This document shows positions 55,040 through 64,000 of a stretch of DNA of 64,000 nt, in pieces. The notes below the pieces were generated by a model. The model saw nothing but the letters and a program-made list of their open reading frames with translations. It had not been told where the DNA came from and did no database searches. Source of the DNA: Limnephilus marmoratus (taxonomy: Eukaryota; Arthropoda; Insecta; Trichoptera; Limnephilidae); assembly GCA_917880885.1 (NCBI GenBank), contig OU862931.1, positions 13,279,337-13,343,336 of the forward strand, in the 5' to 3' direction. Position 1 is the first letter of the stretch. Every line of letters begins with the position of its first letter. A program made the translations under genes and the position numbers.

Positions 55040-55404
55040 ATCGGTCACCAGCCAGCTCTAATCTGGAGCTCCATTTCCCTGAAAAATCCTTCACTTTGTG
55101 CAGAAATGAGCGGTCCGTTTGATAGATTCTCCCATTTAAGGACAACAAAGGATTGCAATCTTTAGAGAATAGGCGTTGTGTGGGAATGCTCTCCTTGTTC
55201 TACCAGTATTTAATCAATGGATGACACTCCGAGGAACCATCGTCATTGATCCCTTCGGCACCGGTGCATAGTCGGGAAAGACGCCAAATGCGTGCCCAAC
55301 ATAAATATGTACATATTAATATTTGTCACGAAGGAACGGGTCGCTTCTTCGAGCAGTTCGGCTGTAAAATGATTTGCCGGTCCCTGTCTTTCTCCTTTTT
55401 ACTT
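55040..55404. other. No gene recognised
   Basis: Short spacer with mixed composition. Confidence 0.35.
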
Positions 55405-55485
55405 CATATAGCATCACAGATGACGTAGGCCCTGAGGTATATTATTATTTCCCCAGGGCCTCCTGTATGGAGTTAATATAAAAAA
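55405..55485 (+). mobile_element. Short repeat family S, 3' fragment
   Basis: AGCATCACAGATGACGTAGG, GGCCCTGAGG...CCCAGGGCC hairpin and GGAGTTAATATAAAAAA match the end of the family. Confidence 0.75.
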
Positions 55486-55898
55486 TACGGCTGAGCAGGT
55501 ATCATAGGAAGCATAGTATAATTAATGAAATGACAAACGATTTTACTTAAATCTAATACATTTCTATTTTTGCAATTATTGTGAAGTAATTCTAACAAAT
55601 AAACTCTGTTTAACCACCGGCAGCTTACCCTAAATAAGAAATTTTGTAATTATACACAGCTTATTTAATATTTAACCTCCTCTGAAATCCCTTATCGATA
55701 GGATAGTTTGTGTAAACGGTAGAAGTTTCAGTTTATGCTTGTCCCGGGAGCTTATTCTGAACGCGCATAACGAAACTAAAATAAACCGTCCGCCAGAAAA
55801 CTGCAAAGAATTCAGAAAACTCACAGTACAAAAATGTATCTTATCGGTTTTTGGTTGTCATATTTTGATTTCCTTTCTCAAGTATTTTCCTTATTGCA

Positions 55899-56500
55899 TC
55901 AATTGTCCAGACTCCAGATGAACCGGGTTTCTGGGCAATTGATGTGATTCAGTGCTTTCATTGCCCAGATGATCTGGGCTATTCCCAGCTTTCTGGGCCA
56001 TTGATGTGGTTCAGTGCTTCAATTGCCCAGATGAACCAGGTTTCTGGGCAATTGATATGATTCACTTCTTCAATTGCCCAGATGAACAAGCTTTCTTGGC
56101 AATTGATGTGATTCAGTGCTTCAATTGCCCAGATGATCCAGGTTTCTTGGCAATTGATGTGATTCAGTGCTTCAATTGCCCAGATGAACCAGATTTCTGG
56201 GCAATTGATATGATTCAGTGCTTCAATTGCCCGGATGAACCAGGTTTTAGGGTAATTGATATGATTCAGTGCTTCAATTACCCAGATAAACCAGGTTTCT
56301 GGGCAATTAATGTGATTCAGTGCTTCAATGCCCAGATGAACCAGGTTTCGTGGCAATTGATGTAATTCAGTGCTTCAATTGGCCAGATGAACGAGGTTTC
56401 TGGCAGTTGATGTGATTTAGCGCTTCATTTGCCAGATAAAACAGTTTCTGGGCAATTGATGTGATTCAGTGCTTCAATTGCCCAGATGAACCAGGTTTCT
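55899..56500. repeat. 51-bp minisatellite with internal dyad
   Basis: About 12 units, consensus ATTGCCCAGATGAACCAGGT followed by TTCTGGGCAATTGATGTGAT and TCAGTGCTTCA. In each unit ATTGCCCAG pairs with CTGGGCAAT, so single strands can form a row of hairpins. The second unit carries an extra internal stretch; later units have deletions. Because 51 is a multiple of three, both strands stay open (56006-56365 plus, 56356-55979 minus), but these are not genes. Confidence 0.95.
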
Positions 56501-56878
56501 CCAACCCTTATAGTCAGAAAGTGAGCCAATTACATGGACGTTTCGACGCCTGTGAATATTTCTATTATATCAGTCTAACAAGGCCTCCTTGAGTTTGACG
56601 GTCTCCGTGGACGATGTGTAAGGCTCTTGATTAGCAATCCAAAGGTCGCGGGATCGAATTCGGGCGTGCGCAAATAAATTTTATTTGATTAATTTGTGTT
56701 ATTTAATTAATTTTAAATAATACATTTATAATTTTTTTCATAAGAAAAACTCTCTTTTCATAACTTTTGAAGGTTTTTCCCATCAATGTAATATATCATT
56801 AAACAAGAAGATAACAATAATTATCTAACCGACAATACGAAAGAGAACAAGACATAGAAAAACAGAAAAAGATAATGG

Positions 56879-56955
56879 CCTGTCAGACAGGCATCGAATA
56901 ATATAATGTAAACATACCTTATATAGATAAATAAATTTTAAAAATAAATAAAAAA
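56879..56955 (+). repeat. LINE 3' tail fragment inside V3
   Basis: GACAGGCATCGAATAATATA, ATGTAAACATACCTTATATA and GATAAATAAAT match the minus strand of 58440-58515. It is thus a third nesting level. Confidence 0.7.
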
Positions 56956-56956
56956 T

Positions 56957-57030
56957 TGTCGCAACTGGGACTTGAAGCCAGAACCTCTCGTCTAACCGGA
57001 ACGTGCGCGTTTACCAATGTCGCCATTGCC
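56957..57030 (-). tRNA. tRNA-like sequence in V3 (decayed)
   Basis: On the minus strand, acceptor GTGGCAA against TTGCGAC (six of seven pairs), A-box-like TGGCGACATTGG, T arm CTGG(C/G) TTCAAGT CCCAG. The anticodon arm does not fold normally. The plus strand at 57046-57096 carries a second, better preserved 3' half (GGTTCGAGCCCCAG, ending CGCGACCA). Confidence 0.45.
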
Positions 57031-57229
57031 ACCTTCTATCAAACCGTCATATCGTCGGTTAGACGAGAGGTTCTGGGTTCGAGCCCCAGTCGCGACCATT
57101 CTCTTTTTCTGTTTTTCTGTGACTTTTTCTCTTTCATATTGTCGTTTAGATTGTTATTGTTATCTTCTTCTTCAATAATATATATCACATTTGCGGCACG
57201 TTCCAGGATGGAAGATACTTAATGCTCCG

Positions 57230-57400
57230 GTAAGACCACTATTCTGAATTACAGGGTTGCTTGAAATGGCTTTAACCGTGTGTGGTGACTATGTAGGAAC
57301 AGTCAGGTACTTCCCCACCTTCTTCTTCCCCATCTCCATCTCCTCCCCACTACATTTAGCCTCGATTTGGGGATGCCATAGTCTCACTGGCTCCAACCGG
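57230..57400 (+). repeat. Dispersed repeat family U, copy 2
   Basis: GTAAGACCACTATTCTGAAT, GTTGCTTGAAATGGCTTTAA, TTCCCCATCTCCATCTCC and TTGGGGATGCCATAGTCTCA align with 38107-38299. Confidence 0.75.
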
Positions 57401-57514
57401 AAAACACACCACAGATTTCTTTCTGCACACACACCATTTTCTCTGTTTCGTCTGGTTTTCACTCGTTAGCTACCTTTCTTTTTGCGTATCGTATTTGGTT
57501 TTACCAGTATAGTA

Positions 57515-58245
57515 TGGATTGCCGAAGTTTCCCCTCCACTGTGAGGGATCTTGGTATCGTGTTTGATAATAATCTGACATTTAGACTATTAGAGTACGGT
57601 ATTATCAGATGGGGCAGTGCAAATAAAAACATACAATAATTAAAACTCAAAAAGCCATAATGAAAATTATACTGAAATTTCCTGTAAGAACTATGTAGCA
57701 CTTACGAAATCTTTAACAATCTTAACATCATATCAATTAAACAACTGTATTCTAAAACTATACTCATTTACATTCATAAGTACATAACCCAAGAAATAAC
57801 AACTAACACATACATTAGAAACACTAGATCTCATGGTCAAAAACATATCCAACAAGTAACTACTAACACAACATTTGGGCAAAAAAGCTTCTTATATTAT
57901 GGTATTAAACTCTACAATAAAATACCACTCTCACTCAAAAACCTCAACATCATAACATTTAAATGTCAAATGAAAAGCTGGATACTAAACATAGTGAGAT
58001 CAAAAATAGAAAATATACTGATATCAAATACAGACTAAAACCGAATCTACTGAACTGAATTATAAAAAAAACTCTCTAATGTATTTTATAATTATTTAAA
58101 AAAAATACTATATGTTTATAACTAATTCATATTAATTTCTTATAATTAAATTATAATATGCAAATGAAATCCTCCGCACGGGAGATCCCAGTGAGGATAT
58201 CATTATCTCTATATGTTACTTAAAAAGAAGACAATAAACCATTAT
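57515..58245 (+). pseudogene. Chimeric or deleted LINE RT remnant
   Basis: The first part reads SFPSTVRDLGIVFDNNLTF (about 57518-57582), a motif of one RT type. It is followed directly by LLEYGIIRWGSANKN, then in broken frames TRSHGQKHIQQV, FLYYGIKLYNKIPLSLKN and MKSWIL from the C-terminus of another, Jockey-like RT. An internal deletion or template switch must have joined them. A-rich end near 58245. Confidence 0.7.
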
Positions 58246-58435
58246 TTTTATTATTTCGTGCTCGATAGTTGCTTTCATGCTTACGAGTGGTTCGGTGGTT
58301 TGGAGCCCACACTAGGTGTATTTCCGTATGTTAGAGGAGGAATTGAAGAAATTTGCAAAATTCCCTCTACCTAAGGGAGTACAGATACTACCGGTGGCTA
58401 TTCCTACAAACTTTATCTTGGGATTTGCTCAGAAT

Positions 58436-58800
58436 TTATTTATTTATTTATTTATTTATTTATCTATAAAAGGTATGTTTACATAACATTATTCGATGCC
58501 TGTCTCACTAGGGAATACCTGTGTTGAGACAGGCGTAGAGGTACATAAATGAGTATCATACATAAGAATATTTAATTACAACATGAGAATATTTAAGGTA
58601 AGATACATACTGATTTATACAATTCAAACAGAAAGATGATTAAGATTGAGGGTTAATATCATAAAGAAAGCATTATATAGGTGAAGGAAGAGATGAATAA
58701 AGTAGTAAATCCTTTCGAGTCTATATAGGAAGTTATATTATACATATAGGATTTTACTATTTTAAGTTCTTTAATAAGGGTAAGGACATACGTGAGATGG
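58436..58800 (-). repeat. LINE 3' UTR with (AAAT)n tail
   Basis: (TTTA)n at 58436-58466 on the plus strand is the tail of a minus-strand LINE; the following sequence with ATTCGATGCCTGTCTC is repeated at 56879-56940. Coding part not recognised. Confidence 0.6.
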
Positions 58801-59636
58801 TAATTCTGTCTATTTGTACTCTATTTTACAGATGTTAGCAGTAGTGTGGCGTCCAATACTTATAATCCATTTCTTTAAATCTTGTTTGATGAATGCACCA
58901 TCTACGGGTTAGAAGGGATGTACAACGCGCACATTGGTTTACATTTCTTCAGACTGATTCGTGGAATGTTTGAAAACTCCACAATAATAGAAAGCAGTTA
59001 TTTCTATTTTCCTGAATGATTATCTACGTTACTGACTGCATAAACTATTTTGTCTGTCAGTGTTGTCGATTGTCATTCAGTTGGTGAGAGCTATCTTTTG
59101 GATAGAATCACTTCGGATATTGACGTATGATGTGTGGTTTAAGTGCGGATATCGAAGGACCTTGAATGTTTTTTATGTGTTTTGAAATGTATGAAAGACC
59201 ACTGCAAAAGTAAACATGAAAGCACACACCGAAAGGAAGGAAGGGACTTACTGCGGAACTTTCTGGCACTTCTCTTATTCTTATATCTCGGCTTGGTTTG
59301 ATGATGCACAATCGTAAGATTATTAATCGTAGTATTTTTAGTACGCGGGATTATGCGGTATGATTTTATTATTTGCTAATGCGGCATGCAGGATATTAGA
59401 TGTTTTCGCAGCGAGTTGCGGTTGACAACTGACTTGTTATGGTAACGAAATAACGAGTACATGGGGATGGGTAGGAAAAGGAACATAATAGGGATAGATA
59501 GGAAAGGAATACATGACAGTCGAGCTACAAGCACAGAGTCTATGATATATGTAGATGTATGTAGGTAAGTGTAGCTATGAATTGTGTGAACGCGCAACCA
59601 ACATATTTAACATCAATTAAGTTTTGTTTTCAATTT
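58801..59636. other. No gene recognised
   Basis: AT-rich. Short minus-strand frames at 59108-59311 and 59376-59597 have no motif. Confidence 0.4.
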
Positions 59637-60035
59637 GGGTACCGCCGGGAACCATTTATTGAATAACTAACACCCCTGTCATAGGTCGCCTCATTTGCGG
59701 ATTTGCAGCGATTGGTGCCCGGATTCATGGGGTAAGATTTGTCTAAGTCTTGGCGGTATTTGCGTGTATCCACCTGCTGCGTGGCTGGCCCGATCAGCAG
59801 AGATTGGTTGAAGGAGACCTTTTGACCTCTCCAGCCGGACTCTCTAGAACCATCTCCTTGCACCGCAGTAAGAGGGATGGATTCAAATGCCCGTCACTCC
59901 TGAACACCATTGACCAAAGATTCCCACCCTTATCAAATACCCTCCACACATCATCCCCAAAGATGTCACAGGGATTTTCACAGGAGGATTTTTTTCTCAG
60001 GGCCTCCAGTGCGGAGCTAATGTAAAACAAAAAGA
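59637..60035 (+). mobile_element. Short repeat family S, long variant, plus copy
   Basis: GGGTACCGCCGGGAACC start, GTGCCCGGATTCATGGGGTA, the extra internal block with CCTCTCCAGCCGGACTCTCT and TTGCACCGCAGTAAGAGGG, then CATCCCCAAAGATGTCACAG, degraded hairpin, GGAGCTAATGTAAAAC. It defines the full length (about 400 bp) of the long form. Confidence 0.8.
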
Positions 60036-60039
60036 AAGA

Positions 60040-61080
60040 GTTTGAACGGCAATTTTTATTTTCAAAACCTACCTTTTGTTAAGTTCATTTGTTTTTTTGT
60101 ACTTTTCTGATGATTAATGCTTGAAAAAGCTAAATTAAAAAATTGTAATATTTTAGGGCATAAAATATTTTAATTTAATTAAACGATAATTTTTTCAATA
60201 GATATTTGCCTTATTACTGAGGACGGCGATCTTCATTCCAATCACCCTGGTAAACCTCAACACTCCTCGTGGTCCTACACAGAACGGAGAACGGCGAACC
60301 AAGAACACTGTTATCCAGATTACATAGGACTAAATGTCTCTTTTTCTTGTAGGTATTTCACATTTAGATTGCATCTTTATTAGGCCATTAAGAGGTCGAA
60401 GTTCACATATAGATGTTTTGTTGGTCAAATTGTCCCTTGTTGGTCAAATTTATGTGCGACTACTACAGTTAATCTGTGCACCCTGTTACCGCAACGCCAG
60501 CGTAACGTCGAGCTTTAAGTTCTCCGTGTTCCCAGAATATTGTCTAGACTAAGCACTAGACGAAACTTTTGCGCACCAATTTCTCTGTCTGTCAAGTTAT
60601 TTAGTTCCCACTTACCTGACTTTCATAGCTAAGAGACCTCAAACAATATGGTCTGACGATGTGCAGGTAATAAATGTGGAATTTACAACCCCCGGAGAGG
60701 CAAATAGTTTTGCAAAAAAAGAAGAATCCTTAATCAACAGTAAATAAATTTACCTTGATAAAACTCATTCACGGGAGTGGTTTCCATATTTTGGTACCTA
60801 AATATTATGCAAAATAATATGTAATGCATTATTGACGATAAATGAATTACAATCCTGACGCGACTAAGGTCAAAATATGTATCGCTTTTATTTTTCTGCG
60901 ATTGACAGAGGTCGAAAATTGTACCACATTCTTTTTCCAAAGTTTTTGGATCAGAGTTTACGATGTTATAATATTTTTTTTTATAAATCCTACGAATATG
61001 TGATAATCGACAAAAGATAGGTGAATTCATTGACTATATAGAACTATAATCAGTTCCCATATTAAAATTCGGAGGAATGA
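60040..61080. other. No gene recognised
   Basis: AT-rich spacer; no RNA gene or repeat border fixed. Confidence 0.4.
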
Positions 61081-61129
61081 TTTTTTTTAATGCGGGCGGA
61101 ACCAGGGTCGTTACGGATGCAAATATTTT

Positions 61130-61290
61130 AACATCCGCGGATGCGGATGCGGATGCTGATGCGGATGCGGATGCGGATGCGGATGCGGATGCGGATGCGG
61201 AAGCGGATGCGGATGCGGATGCGGATGCGGATGCGGATGCGGATGCGGATGCGGATGCGGATGCGGATGCGGATGCGGATGCGGATGCGA
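61130..61290. repeat. (GGATGC)n hexamer array
   Basis: About 25 units with two variants (GCTGAT, GCGGAA). The flanks GTTACGGATGCAAATAT and GCGAATATCCGTAAC are roughly inverted copies. All three frames of both strands stay open, giving Ala-Asp, Arg-Met or Ser-Ala repeats that are not evidence of a gene. Confidence 0.97.
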
Positions 61291-61371
61291 ATATCCGTAA
61301 CACCTCTGGGTGGAACGTATTCAAAATGATCTCCAAAAAATCGCGAGCAATCGGATGAAAAAGTTTAAAAA

Positions 61372-61417
61372 TGGATCTATTTACTGATCACCGACTGGCA
61401 ATCAGTAAATAGATCCA
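61372..61417. repeat. Perfect 17-bp inverted repeat, 12-base loop
   Basis: TGGATCTATTTACTGAT at 61372-61388 pairs fully with 61401-61417; the loop is CACCGACTGGCA. Confidence 0.95.
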
Positions 61418-61504
61418 AGTGGCAATGACAATAATATAAATCTTAACTTACGTCCAATTTCTCGCAGGCATTCGAAATTCAAGTAAGTAAGTTGTCACAG
61501 AACA

Positions 61505-62020
61505 CAAGGGACTGTATTAGGGCCGCTACTCTTTTTAATCTATATAAACTTGTGTAATATTGTTATACCTTATTTAAGTTTAAAACTACTATTACGTAAT
61601 GATATTACTTTTCTTACTTTTGTACTCTATTATATGTTTATTTATAAAAGGCAGTATAGCCGTTTATGTATTTAAAATAAAAATAAAATAAAATACCTGG
61701 TAAAATATTCTCATTTGCTGACGATACTGCAATAACAGTCCAAGGAAAGACATGGGAAGATACAACTAATAAAGCTAACAAATGTATTTCGATTGTGAAA
61801 GAATGGCTAGATAGAAACCTTCTTACTTTAAATTACGAAAAAACTCTATGTATTCCTTTTTATATTACACAGAAGTCAGCGCCCAAAACTAATCTCAATT
61901 TAAAGTTTCATAATATTAATTGTAACCCAACCACATGCTCTAACTGTGAAGAGATGAAATCAGGAAAAATGATTAAGTACTTAGGTGTTGTTATGAAGTA
62001 CTTTCTTGAATTATAACTTC
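61505..62020 (+). pseudogene. LINE RT remnant with a nested LINE tail
   Basis: GTVLGPLLFLIYINL (about 61510-61553) is the RT motif before the catalytic box. FSFADDTAITVQGKTWED (61710 onward) with WLDRNLLTLN and MIKYLGVVM continues the same RT to 62001. Between them, 61556-61690 is an inserted 3' tail (AAAGGCAGTATAGCCGTTTA then AAAATAAAAATAAAATAAA) of another Jockey-like LINE. The RT belongs to the same group as 1890-2720. Confidence 0.82.
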
Positions 62021-62099
62021 CCACCCCTGTATGATTATTTCCGTCATCAGGTACTAAATATTTTATACCAGTTGCCAAAAGTTGGCAACATTTGCGAAA

Positions 62100-62930
62100 C
62101 GTTTTGATTGGCCCGGATTTCGGGAGGGGGCCGAGCAGCCCTTTCGACGGGGCGGAGAGCCCTGGCGCCTTCTTCTGGGTTTAACTGTGGTGAGGGACGG
62201 TTCTTGGTGCATATTGCCGACCGCCTTTTTGATTCCAACATTTGTTTGGGACACGTAATTCAAAATATAGTTAAATTTGGATATTTAAATCAACTCGGTG
62301 GTGTTCCCGGACGAGATCCTCGGCCCAGATGCTGCCCGTGACAGTGTAACGTACGTAAAACTTATATAATTATGTGTTATCATTCAACCCTTTTATTATA
62401 TGTTAGAATCATTAACCTTGAGTTCACAAAGAGATTAAAAGCTTTTCCTAGAAGCGTCGAGTCATTAATAAATTCACCAATTATTTAAAAGCGACAAGAG
62501 ATCTTTTCATTTATTAAAACCCTATATATATAATTATTCCAACAATAAAGCGACAGTCGTTTTGAATCAAATCCCAAACGAACTGAAAACACGATATCCC
62601 TGAGGGACGCTAGCCGGAGGTTTGTATTATAATTTGGTTTCTGTAAGTATTTAAATTGAACCATTGTTGTTGTGTCCTAATCATTGTGATTATTAATTTG
62701 TACCTGTTCGTAACAAGGCGGTTCGAGCCCGTAGTTATGTAACACTGTCGCTTCCAACTTGGGGCTAGATTTGGTTCATTATGATTTGTCGCTTTCTTTG
62801 ATTTATTTTCATAAACTCCATGCTGTTTTTCGTGATGTGTGTATGTAAATAATAATTATTTCTTCCCATTTAAATATATAGGTAAATAAGTGATTTTGAA
62901 TTGTGTTAAGACCCCCGCGTTTTAAATCCT
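62100..62930. other. GC-rich patch then AT-rich region; no gene fixed
   Basis: 62105-62345 is GC-rich without a recognised protein. A weak LINE RT C-terminus (NKATVVLNQIPNELKT, about 62545-62590) may be present. Confidence 0.35.
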
Positions 62931-62939
62931 GTGTCTTGG

Positions 62940-63420
62940 AGGCCACGTCTATGCATTTTTCAAATGCCGCCATTTTGAAAACAGCACGTTTTTTAGACCG
63001 CTGGTAGCCTTTTAAAAATTAATCGAAGTCACCGCGTGGCAATCCACACGTGTTTAACAATCGAATCATGTGCTTCGCGTTTATGTTTGGTCTGCGTGAA
63101 ATTGATCCACGCGTTTGGTGTTAGAAACGCGTCGTTTTTTGGAAACAGCGACATTTTAAACTATTAGCGTCCATTTTGATCCACGTGTTTTCAAACGCCA
63201 ATAAAGCAAAGCCAGCATCTCACAAGTGTTCGAGGACTATTTTCAAAAAAGTTCACGTGTGTTTTCGAACGTCGCCATTTTGTCGGTCGCAACTCCGAAT
63301 TTAAAAACCAGCACGTGTTTTGACCGTTAAATAAATCACACGCGCCGTATGTTGAAAAGCTTCGTTTTGTTTTACGCGATTTTTGAAACAAAAATGTTAC
63401 TGAAACCTCAGAATTAGATA
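62940..63420. repeat. Cluster of CACGTG and CGCCATTTTG motifs
   Basis: (C/T)CACG(T/C)GTTT-like words occur near 63044, 63105, 63180, 63253 and 63311; GCCATTTTG-like words near 62968, 63147, 63170 and 63270. They could be a decayed tandem repeat or a cluster of protein-binding sites. Confidence 0.4.
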
Positions 63421-63429
63421 ATACCAAAG

Positions 63430-64000
63430 CTATTTAAGGTCTAAGATATTTTAGTCAGCGATTCGTGAGTGAAATAATATTATTGACTTGGCGTTGCTGC
63501 GACGTCATTTATTTGAACGTCATTTATTTTGGTTTTAAATAACCTAAAGTTTAAATATGCTTGAAATGGCTTTAGACATATTTGATGACTGCATATTGTG
63601 AACTTCTGCAAAAAACGGCGTGGTGGTTATTGGTTAGTTAGTTCTTTAACAAATTTTCCTTTAGTAAATGCAGCTCGCATACGCCAATAAATTGTGTGAC
63701 CTAAGATTTAAATTTGATCGACGTTTAAATATATTTTAAACACATTTTGAATAATATCAAGACGTTCTAGTTAAAAATCCTACAAAAAGCCGTCAACCTC
63801 GGTAAACGGTCGAAAGCAGGTATATTCCTAGGGTCGACGGGGTCATTTTTACGACCGAGCACCGGGCGAGATCTATTGTCTTGACAAATGCACTTTCGGG
63901 AATATTTCTTGACAAGTCTGCCGATGGACAATGGTTATGTTGGGTTCCTTTGGAGACAATAGCTCAATAAGACCATAGTCTGAAGGGCTGAAAAATGCAC
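63430..64000. other. No gene; short family U fragment at 63556-63600
   Basis: ATGCTTGAAATGGCTTTAGA at about 63557 matches family U. The rest shows nothing recognisable. Confidence 0.45.

Larger units (their letters stand above)
56805..57169. mobile_element. TIR element V3 enclosing tRNA-like sequence and a LINE tail
   Basis: 68-bp terminal inverted repeats (56805-56872, 57102-57169) start AAGAAGATAACAATAA and end CAGAAAAAGA; the inner parts recall V1 (GACAGAAAAATCAGAAAAAG). The interior has a LINE-tail-like insert (56879-56955) and an inverted pair of tRNA 3' halves (56957-56996 and 57057-57096). Confidence 0.85.
56597..57225 (+). mobile_element. tRNA-derived SINE family T, copy 2, split by a TIR element
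   Basis: The head GACGGTCTCCGTGGACGATG, AAGGTCGCGGGATCGAATTC, CAAATAAATTTTATTTGATT matches 32530-32640. The body is interrupted at about 56804 by TIR element V3 and resumes at 57170 with ATATATCACATTTGCGGCAC and GGAAGATACTT as in copy 1. Confidence 0.75.

Noticed and set aside
55979..56365. 120-residue frames on both strands
   Set aside because: The 51-bp repeat length keeps all frames open; the frames are by-products of the minisatellite.
55899..56500. CRISPR array
   Set aside because: Tandem units without unique spacers, in a eukaryotic genome; a minisatellite.
61034..61358. Open frames of Ala-Asp, Ser-Ala and Arg-Met repeats
   Set aside because: They are produced by the GGATGC array in every frame and strand; no start context or conserved flank supports a protein.

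Overview
The window is a transposon-dense, AT-rich stretch of an arthropod genome, most likely an insect. The basis is the repeat content: Jockey-type and RTE-type LINEs, a Penelope-like element, two Ty3/Gypsy elements, a PIF/Harbinger transposon, a hAT-like MITE, a Helitron-like element and several short repeat families. The order of insect cannot be told. No complete host protein gene, rRNA or functional tRNA was recognised; almost every long open frame belongs to a mobile element.

Layout. 1-1886: no gene seen. 1887-5545: LINE remnants on both strands. 6021-21084: one nested block. A Penelope-like element (PLE) lies as a head-to-head inverted dimer with two 1991-bp arms (6021-8011 minus, 8583 onward plus), flanked by a 14-bp target duplication (6007-6020 and 21085-21098). 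A very young Ty3/Gypsy element (10541-21013, coding on the minus strand, 1264-bp LTRs with one difference seen) is inserted into the right arm 33 bp before that arm ends. A short poly(A)-tailed repeat (17027-17376) is inserted in turn between gag and pol of the Gypsy element. 24050-28800: two tandem LINE ORF1 remnants and a nearly intact endonuclease/reverse transcriptase ORF with one frameshift. 30787-32700: RTE 3' end, short repeat, TIR element and tRNA-derived SINE. 33400-37515: a decayed PIF/Harbinger transposon with a spliced minus-strand transposase and a possible convergent plus-strand second gene. 40964-44750: a Ty3/Gypsy element with an intact 1195-aa Gag-Pol frame on the minus strand, a short 3' LTR and a missing 5' end. 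45270-50160: a palindrome around a ribozyme-like core, a Helitron-like element, an RTE fragment, a hAT-like MITE inside a short repeat, and a PLE 3' end. 50275-50975 and 56805-57169: terminal-inverted-repeat elements that each carry tRNA-like sequence. 51580-64000: LINE tails, more short-repeat copies, a GC-rich promoter-like island, a 51-bp minisatellite, a GGATGC hexamer array and perfect hairpins.

The strongest unusual signals are: (1) hammerhead-ribozyme-like cores at four places, two in the PLE arms, one at a separate PLE 3' end and one inside a palindrome, all with a tiny, nearly or fully self-complementary helix III, which suggests cleavage as dimers; (2) the PLE inverted dimer with nested insertions that can be dated relative to each other; (3) a group of TIR elements that each enclose different tRNA-like sequence; (4) the spliced Harbinger transposase converging tail-to-tail with a second possible gene. 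All coordinates are by eye from the sequence; family assignments rest on motifs, not on database searches.
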